DNA from: Singulisphaera sp. GP187
Lineage (GTDB): Bacteria > Planctomycetota > Phycisphaerae > Phycisphaerales > SM1A02
Assembly: GCA_945871915.1 (NCBI GenBank)
Contig: CAMBXO010000005.1
Location: forward strand, 62,001 to 126,000
Direction of reading: 5' to 3'
Length of the DNA stretch: 64,000 nucleotides
Shown here: positions 59,361 to 64,000 of the stretch, piece after piece
Layout of the letters: each line of letters starts with the position of its first letter
Position numbering within the stretch: position 1 is the first letter of the stretch
Program-made: the position numbers and the translations under genes
The notes under the pieces: model-generated
Told to the model about the DNA's origin: nothing
Seen by the model: only the letters and a program-made list of their open reading frames with translations
Database searches by the model: none

Positions 59361-59810
59361 ATGATGATTCACGATATTACTGAGAAGGTCGGCGCTCATA
59401 AAAAGCGAACACGCGTTGGCCGCGGCGAAGGCAGCGGCAAGGGCGGTACGAGCGGTCGAGGCCATAAGGGTGCCAAGAGCCGAGCTGGTTGGAGCAGTCG
59501 CCCCGGTTATCAGGGCGGTGCCACACCGATTGCTCGACGCTTCCCCAAGCGTGGGTTTTCGAACGCCGGATTCCGAACGTTGTTCCATGAAGTGAATGTG
59601 CAACTTCTGGAAAAGCATTTCGACAACGGCGCCGTCATCGATGCCAAGGCACTGGCGCTCAAGGGCATCATTCGAGATGTCAAACTTCCAGTCAAAGTGC
59701 TTGGGTCGGGTGAGCTCACCAAGAAATTGACCGTGAACGCGGCCAAGTTTAGCGCGACAGCCAAGACCAAGATTGAAAAGGCCGGCGGCACCGCAGCCGT
59801 TCCCGCCTAA
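59361..59810 (+). CDS. rplO: 50S ribosomal protein L15
   Basis: 149 residues. KRTRVGRGEGSGKGGTSGRG, SRAGWSSRPGYQGGATPIAR and RRFPKRGFSNAGFRTLFHEV are typical. It directly follows rpsE; no rpmD (L30) gene lies in the 37-base gap, although it is usual there in most bacteria. Confidence 0.94.
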   Translation: MMIHDITEKVGAHKKRTRVGRGEGSGKGGTSGRGHKGAKSRAGWSSRPGYQGGATPIARRFPKRGFSNAGFRTLFHEVNVQLLEKHFDNGAVIDAKALALKGIIRDVKLPVKVLGSGELTKKLTVNAAKFSATAKTKIEKAGGTAAVPA

Positions 59811-59823
59811 AGAACCAGTCGTC

Positions 59824-61242
59824 GTGATTCAAGCCTTCGCAAACATCTTCCGCATTGCAGAATTGCGAAACCGCGTGTTGTTCACGCTGGGCATGCTTGT
59901 GATTTATCGAGTGGGGTTCTGGATTCCGTTGGTCGGCGTCGATCAGACACAGTTGGCTGAGGCGGCGAGCAAGGCCAGCGAAAACGCAACGGGCTTCGGT
60001 CGCATCGTGCAGTTTGCCAGCATCTTTTCGGGCGGCAGTCTGCAGCAGAGCACCATCTTTGGTCTTGGCATCATGCCCTACATCACTGCGGGGATTATCT
60101 TTCAGTTGCTCGGACAGGTGCTGCCTGGCCTTCAGGAATTGAAGAAGGAGGGGGCAGGCGGTCAACAGAAACTCTCCGAGTGGACGCGGTATGCAACCGT
60201 TGGTCTTTGCATCTTTCAAGGATGGATGTGGTTGAGTTATCTCCGCGGGCAAAACCTTGTGCAGCCGCAGTTTGATCAGGGAAGCACGCTGGTGGTCTTC
60301 TATGTGGCCGGCTTTTCAGCCCTGACCGCAGGAAGCCTTTTCTTGATGTGGCTTGGTGAACAGATCGACAAATACGGAATCGGCAACGGCGTCAGCATTA
60401 TTCTGACCGCAGGCATTTTGGCCCGTATGCCTTCAGCCATTGGATGGGTGGTCGACAACTTTGATCCGCGTCAGAGCAGCGATGCCGAAGGCACGGTCGG
60501 ATTGGTGGGCGTGCTCCTGCTTGCAGGCGGATTCATTGCTGTGACCGCAGGCGCCATCATTATTACCGTGGCTCAGCGGCGAATTCCGATTCAGCAAGCC
60601 AAGCACACCGTTGGCCGTCGCGTGTACGGCGGGCAAAAGACGTACCTGCCACTGCGACTCAATCATGCAGGCGTGATGCCGATTATTTTCGCCAGCAGTT
60701 TCATGGTGTTCCCATCCGCATTCTTTGGATGGATTGCCTCCAATGCACAGGCTGGCGGTGGCGAGATTGGATTCTTTGGACGCATCGGAATCTTTCTTTC
60801 CGAGGCGTTTCAGAACGGCGCGTATCCCTATGTGGTGCTCGAAATCGTGCTGATTTATTTCTTCAGTTACTTCTGGACCACCGTGCAATTCAGTCCAGAT
60901 GAAATGAGCAAGCAGCTGCGAGATCATGGAAGCATGATTCCCGGCATTCGCCCCGGTCCGTCGACGAGTGATTATCTGGAGCACATCATGGAGCGCATCA
61001 CCTATGTCGGTGCTGGGTTCCTGGCAGTGATCGCGATCATTCCGACGCTGGTCACGCAACAACTGGGCATTCCATTCAACGTGAGTCAGTTTCTTGGCGG
61101 GACCGGTTTGCTGATTGTGGTTAGCGTTGGATTGGATGTGGTGCAGCGCATCGAAGCAAACTTGCTCATGCGAAATTATTCCGGATTCCTTTCAGGCAGC
61201 CATCAGTCCAACGGTCCACGCATTCGGAGTGCACGAGCGTGA
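59824..61242 (+). CDS. secY: Protein translocase subunit SecY
   Basis: 472 residues with ten membrane helices. The start is GTG 59824, 13 bases after rplO; an upstream TTG at 59773 would be inside rplO. Recognisable parts are ELRNRVLFTLGMLVIYRVGF (TM1), FGLGIMPYITAGIIFQLLGQ (TM2), IDKYGIGNGVSIILTAGILA (cytoplasmic loop), GRRVYGGQKTYLPLRLNHAG and ATLVTQ-like FVG segments to the C-terminus. It forms the Sec channel. The stop overlaps map (GTGA). Confidence 0.93.
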   Translation: MIQAFANIFRIAELRNRVLFTLGMLVIYRVGFWIPLVGVDQTQLAEAASKASENATGFGRIVQFASIFSGGSLQQSTIFGLGIMPYITAGIIFQLLGQVLPGLQELKKEGAGGQQKLSEWTRYATVGLCIFQGWMWLSYLRGQNLVQPQFDQGSTLVVFYVAGFSALTAGSLFLMWLGEQIDKYGIGNGVSIILTAGILARMPSAIGWVVDNFDPRQSSDAEGTVGLVGVLLLAGGFIAVTAGAIIITVAQRRIPIQQAKHTVGRRVYGGQKTYLPLRLNHAGVMPIIFASSFMVFPSAFFGWIASNAQAGGGEIGFFGRIGIFLSEAFQNGAYPYVVLEIVLIYFFSYFWTTVQFSPDEMSKQLRDHGSMIPGIRPGPSTSDYLEHIMERITYVGAGFLAVIAIIPTLVTQQLGIPFNVSQFLGGTGLLIVVSVGLDVVQRIEANLLMRNYSGFLSGSHQSNGPRIRSARA

Positions 61243-62228
61243 GTCGCACACCCGTTCAAGATCAGACGGTGTCCGCTCGCAATGCAATCGATGTCGAGCG
61301 AAGTTGGTGGGTGCGCCTTGATACGCGTTCGCCTGCACGGCTGGATCGATCTGCACGGAGTGGTCGGCGCTCGTCACCATCGGTTGTTCATCCCGTAGCC
61401 GAGATCAGAACGGAAGGGGACATTGAATTGATGGCACATGCGGGGCGGGTTGCGGCCATGGCTTTGCGTGCAGCGAGTGCTGCATGCGTAGTAGGTGCAA
61501 CCACCGCGGCAGTCGATAGCGCGGCTGCGGGAGTGATTGCGGCCGAGCGATGCGAGCCTGCCTTCCTTTCGATGACCAGTGCGGTTGACGGTCGACGATT
61601 TCCTTCGGCGACATGTGTCAGCGTGAACGAGCAAGTGGTGCATGGTGTGCCGGGCGAACGGCGGCTGTGCGATGGAGATGTGGTCAAGGTGGATTGTGGT
61701 GTTCGGTATCGCGATTGGTGCGCGGATGCCACCGTAACGGTTGGCGTGGGCACCGTAAGCGAAGAATGCCGCGTGATGATTGCTCGCGCCAAAGAGATGC
61801 TCGCTGAAGCACTGAAGATGGTGCGACCGGGTCGTCGGTGGAGCCAAATTGCTGAACGCCTTCAGTGCATCGCCCTCGAAGGTGGTTATGGACTTTTGAC
61901 GGACCTCATTGGGCACGGCATTGGCCGACAATTGCATGAGTGGCCAGAGGTTCCGAACTCCTTGAGCCAATCACTCCTCCAGCGACGAGACTTCACGCTG
62001 TTGCCGGGCATGACGATCGCCATTGAGCCCATGCTGGCTTTGCTCGATCACACGCCAGTGCAACGCGATGCAGATGGTTATCCGATTGGCATTGCAACGC
62101 GATTGGCATCCAATGGATGGACGGTGGAAGCCGTGAGCGGTCTTCCCAGCGCACACTTTGAGCACACCGTGGCGGTCACCGCCAGTGGTGCGCGTCTTCT
62201 GACTTCTCTTGAGGAGGACCACTCCTAA
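61239..62228 (+). CDS. map: Methionine aminopeptidase, type I
   Basis: 329 residues with a roughly 60-residue Arg/Ser-rich N-terminal extension before the domain. All metal ligands are visible: His in QVVHGVPGERRL, Asp in VVKVDCGVRYRDWCADATVT (two), His in IGHGIGRQLHEWPEVP, Glu in TIAIEPMLAL and Glu in HFEHTVAVTASG. It removes the initiator Met from new proteins. The GTG start overlaps secY; infA follows directly. The extension may help ribosome association as in other long MetAPs. Confidence 0.93.
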   Translation: MSRTPVQDQTVSARNAIDVERSWWVRLDTRSPARLDRSARSGRRSSPSVVHPVAEIRTEGDIELMAHAGRVAAMALRAASAACVVGATTAAVDSAAAGVIAAERCEPAFLSMTSAVDGRRFPSATCVSVNEQVVHGVPGERRLCDGDVVKVDCGVRYRDWCADATVTVGVGTVSEECRVMIARAKEMLAEALKMVRPGRRWSQIAERLQCIALEGGYGLLTDLIGHGIGRQLHEWPEVPNSLSQSLLQRRDFTLLPGMTIAIEPMLALLDHTPVQRDADGYPIGIATRLASNGWTVEAVSGLPSAHFEHTVAVTASGARLLTSLEEDHS

Positions 62229-62444
62229 ATGGGTAAGGAAGACAAGATCACCCTCGATGCCGAGGTCACGGAAGCACTGCCAGACGCCATGTTCAAGGTG
62301 AAACTGCAGAACGAACAAGTGATTCTTGCCTATGTGAGCGGCAAAATGAGAAAGTTTTTTATCCGCATCTTGCCCGGTGACAAAGTCACCATTGAATTAA
62401 GTCCCTACGACATGACCAAGGGACGCATCGTTTACCGTTACTGA
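62229..62444 (+). CDS. infA: Translation initiation factor IF-1
   Basis: 71 residues: [40 protein letters not shown] and [16 protein letters not shown]. This is the usual OB-fold IF-1, which blocks the A-site during initiation. It starts immediately after the map stop. Confidence 0.95.
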   Translation: MGKEDKITLDAEVTEALPDAMFKVKLQNEQVILAYVSGKMRKFFIRILPGDKVTIELSPYDMTKGRIVYRY

Positions 62445-62458
62445 ACAAGGAAGCAACT

Positions 62459-62575
62459 ATGAAGGTTCGAAGCAGCATCAAACGACGCACACGCGACTGT
62501 CAGATCGTTGTCCGAAAGGGCAAGCGATTTGTGATCAATAAGAAAAACCCTCGCTTGAAACAGCGACAAGGCTGA
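62459..62575 (+). CDS. rpmJ: 50S ribosomal protein L36, zinc-ligand-depleted form
   Basis: 38 residues: [20 protein letters not shown] followed by [14 protein letters not shown]. The zinc form of L36 binds through Cys11, Cys14, Cys27 and His33; here only Cys14 remains and the others are Thr, Asn and Leu. Everything else matches, including the KQRQG end. It lies in the usual place between infA and rpsM, with AGGAAG upstream of the ATG. Confidence 0.93.
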   Translation: MKVRSSIKRRTRDCQIVVRKGKRFVINKKNPRLKQRQG

Positions 62576-62593
62576 AACAGAGGAGAACGAATT

Positions 62594-62971
62594 ATGCCCC
62601 GACTCGCCGGTATCGACATTCCAGAACGCAAGAAAATCTTTTTCGCGCTGCAGTACATCCACGGAATCGGCTCCAAGGTGGCCAAGGACCTTCTGACGGA
62701 AGTCGGAGTGGATCCGGATCGCCGCGCCAATACGCTGGACGACAAGGAATTGTCAACGCTCGCGCAAGCGATCGACAGTGCCCATGTGGTGGAAGGTGCC
62801 TTGCGGCGCCAGACCCAGCAGGACATTCAACGATTGAAGGACATCAAGTGCTACCGAGGCGATCGACATCGCAAGGGGCTGCCGGTTCGCGGGCAGCGCA
62901 CACGCACCAATGCCAGAACGCGCAAGGGTAAGAAGCGCACCGTTGCTGGTAAGAAGGGCATTAAGGGCTAA
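62594..62971 (+). CDS. rpsM: 30S ribosomal protein S13
   Basis: 125 residues. PRLAGIDIPERKKIFFALQY, IHGIGSKVAKDLL and GDRHRKGLPVRGQRTRTNAR are the family signatures. S13 contacts tRNA in the P-site and the 50S head bridge. First gene of the alpha portion. Confidence 0.95.
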   Translation: MPRLAGIDIPERKKIFFALQYIHGIGSKVAKDLLTEVGVDPDRRANTLDDKELSTLAQAIDSAHVVEGALRRQTQQDIQRLKDIKCYRGDRHRKGLPVRGQRTRTNARTRKGKKRTVAGKKGIKG

Positions 62972-62996
62972 TCGCAGCCACTCGTAAGGAATCAAT

Positions 62997-63371
62997 ATGG
63001 CAAGTAAAAAGAAAGTCAGAAAGAACGTCGTCAAAGGCATCGTGGTGGTGACAGCCAGTTTTAACAACACCATGATTACCGTCACCGATATCAACGGTGA
63101 AACGCTTGCATGGGACTCTGCAGGCACCGTTGGTTTCAAGGGTGCTCGCAAGAGCACGCCGTTTGCAGCAAGTCGTGCAGCCGAAAAGGTGGCCGGCAAG
63201 GTGAAGCGCATGGGCATGCGTGAGGTGGAAGTTCGCGTGAAGGGGCCAGGCCCCGGTCGCGAGAGCGCCGTCACCGGATTGCAGAACAATGGCTTGAAAG
63301 TGCTGGCCATCGAGGATCACACCCCGATTCCGCACAACGGATGCCGTCAGCCTAAGAGGCGTCGCGTCTGA
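62997..63371 (+). CDS. rpsK: 30S ribosomal protein S11
   Basis: 124 residues: [40 protein letters not shown] and [20 protein letters not shown] are conserved. S11 forms part of the platform. In many bacteria rpsD follows, but here a 150-base gap leads to rpoA. Confidence 0.95.
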   Translation: MASKKKVRKNVVKGIVVVTASFNNTMITVTDINGETLAWDSAGTVGFKGARKSTPFAASRAAEKVAGKVKRMGMREVEVRVKGPGPGRESAVTGLQNNGLKVLAIEDHTPIPHNGCRQPKRRRV

Positions 63372-63521
63372 CTTTGTTTGTGGGCCTCTGTGGCCTACGA
63401 TCTTCGGTTCGTCACTTTCCCGTCGCATAGAAGAGCCGTCCAGCCGCATCGGCAGGGCTGAACGAGCTCGAGAAGCAACGGGATTCCTCGTTTCTTTCAC
63501 TGCCGACTCTGGAGACTCATC
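63372..63521 (+). promoter_or_regulatory. 150-base region before rpoA with short hairpins
   Basis: Likely hairpins are GGCC/GGCC near 63380-63400, and AGCC...GCCG/CGGC...GGCT (63434-63459). No T-run is seen, so readthrough from the ribosomal genes is expected. It may hold a separate rpoA promoter; no confident -35/-10 pair was chosen. rpsD is not here. Confidence 0.35.
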
Positions 63522-64000
63522 ATGCATGTTCGATGGCGCGGACTTGAACTTCCATCGCGAGTGACCGTTGACCGGTCCACCCTCACGCCCACCTTCGGTC
63601 GCTTTACGGCGGAACCGTTTGAGCGTGGTTTCGGCACCACCGTTGGCAACGGCCTTCGTCGCATTTTGCTGTCCAGCCTTGAAGGCTCGGCAGTGACCAG
63701 CGTGAAAATCGCTGGAGTGACTCACGAATTCACAAGTCTTCCCGGTGTGATGGAGGATGTCACCGACATCATCCTGAACGTGAAGCAATTGATCGTCAGC
63801 ATGCAGGACGATTCCCCCAAGGTCATGCGTCTGTTGGCGGAGGGCCCTGGTGAAGTGACAGGCGACCTGTTGGAGTGCGACAGCTCGATCCAGATTCACA
63901 ATCCGGAAACCATTCTTGCCACACTCACCGAGAAGCGCGAATTTGCTGTTGAGTTCACCGTTCAGAAGGGCCGCGGTTACATGCCGGCCAGCGAACAGTG
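63522..64000 (+). CDS. rpoA: RNA polymerase alpha subunit, N-terminal part (cut by window end)
   Basis: The first 159 codons are in the window. It starts MHVRWRGLELPSRVTVDRST and has the alpha N-terminal domain motif FERGFGTTVGNGLRRILLSS plus HEFTSLPGVMEDVTDIILNV, which dimerises and binds beta and beta-prime. The C-terminal domain lies beyond the window. Confidence 0.96.
   Translation, partial: MHVRWRGLELPSRVTVDRSTLTPTFGRFTAEPFERGFGTTVGNGLRRILLSSLEGSAVTSVKIAGVTHEFTSLPGVMEDVTDIILNVKQLIVSMQDDSPKVMRLLAEGPGEVTGDLLECDSSIQIHNPETILATLTEKREFAVEFTVQKGRGYMPASEQ

Noticed and set aside
59773-59823. A SecY start at TTG 59773
   Set aside because: It would overlap rplO and add a proline-rich stretch not seen in SecY; GTG 59824 gives the normal N-terminus.

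Overview
The window looks like a piece of a Planctomycetota chromosome, most likely from the Phycisphaerae. The evidence is a small histone H1-like Hc1 protein, a Ser/Thr kinase with a TPR tail tail-to-tail with an ECF-type sigma factor, a secreted beta-helix protein ending in aspartate-rich calcium-type repeats, and a K+-insensitive type membrane pyrophosphatase. Coding density is high, many genes overlap by 1-4 bases, and Shine-Dalgarno sites are clear in front of ribosomal genes but weak or absent elsewhere. No phage, insertion sequence or CRISPR array was seen. The only decayed DNA is a short stretch of gene fragments beside a tRNA-Pro gene.

Layout, left half. 1-3.6 kb: the start of an unknown minus-strand gene, then a UrtA-like periplasmic binding protein translationally coupled to a WspA-like chemoreceptor. 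3.7-4.3 kb: tRNA-Pro(CGG) and Fic-family debris. 4.4-11.1 kb (minus): SPINDLY-type O-GlcNAc transferase, DedA protein, membrane pyrophosphatase and a secreted NHL-type propeller. 11.2-15.3 kb (plus): a tightly packed operon of a DUF4956-like membrane protein, an ABC importer of the NMT1/THI5 type and an orphan DNA methyltransferase. 15.3-19.4 kb: a large coiled-coil lipoprotein and the beta-helix protein. 19.5-23.6 kb: Nramp metal transporter with UspA, an ABC-F ATPase and tRNA-Arg(TCG). 23.6-30.1 kb: M3-like metallopeptidase, a small membrane protein, an SmpA-like lipoprotein, and the kinase/sigma pair.

Layout, right half. 30.5-35.1 kb (minus): FabZ-like dehydratase, mannose-6-phosphate isomerase, beta-helix protein, a small ORF and an atpD gene apart from any other ATP synthase gene. 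35.3 kb: Hc1. 35.5-41.3 kb (minus): pfkA, gmhB, GT9, plsY, purB and an isochorismatase-family hydrolase, a head-to-tail series mixing glycolysis, heptose/LPS, phospholipid and purine functions. 41.4-46.5 kb (plus): lysS, transglutaminase, nnrD and an HD/OB protein. 46.5-50.2 kb (minus): a secreted unknown, GT2 and a BshC-like unknown.

50.3-64 kb (plus) is the merged S10-spc-alpha ribosomal operon from rpsJ into rpoA (cut by the window end), with secY, map and infA in the usual places. It departs from the textbook operon in several ways. rpmD and adk are missing, and rpsD is not between rpsK and rpoA. S14 and L36 have both lost zinc ligands. S5 carries a 74-residue Gly/Arg-rich tail. A structured 134-base spacer sits between rplC and rplD. 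The strongest leads for new biology are the coupled binding-protein/chemoreceptor pair, the rplD leader, the S5 tail with the zinc-ligand losses, and the operon joining a DUF4956-like protein and a methyltransferase to a precursor importer.
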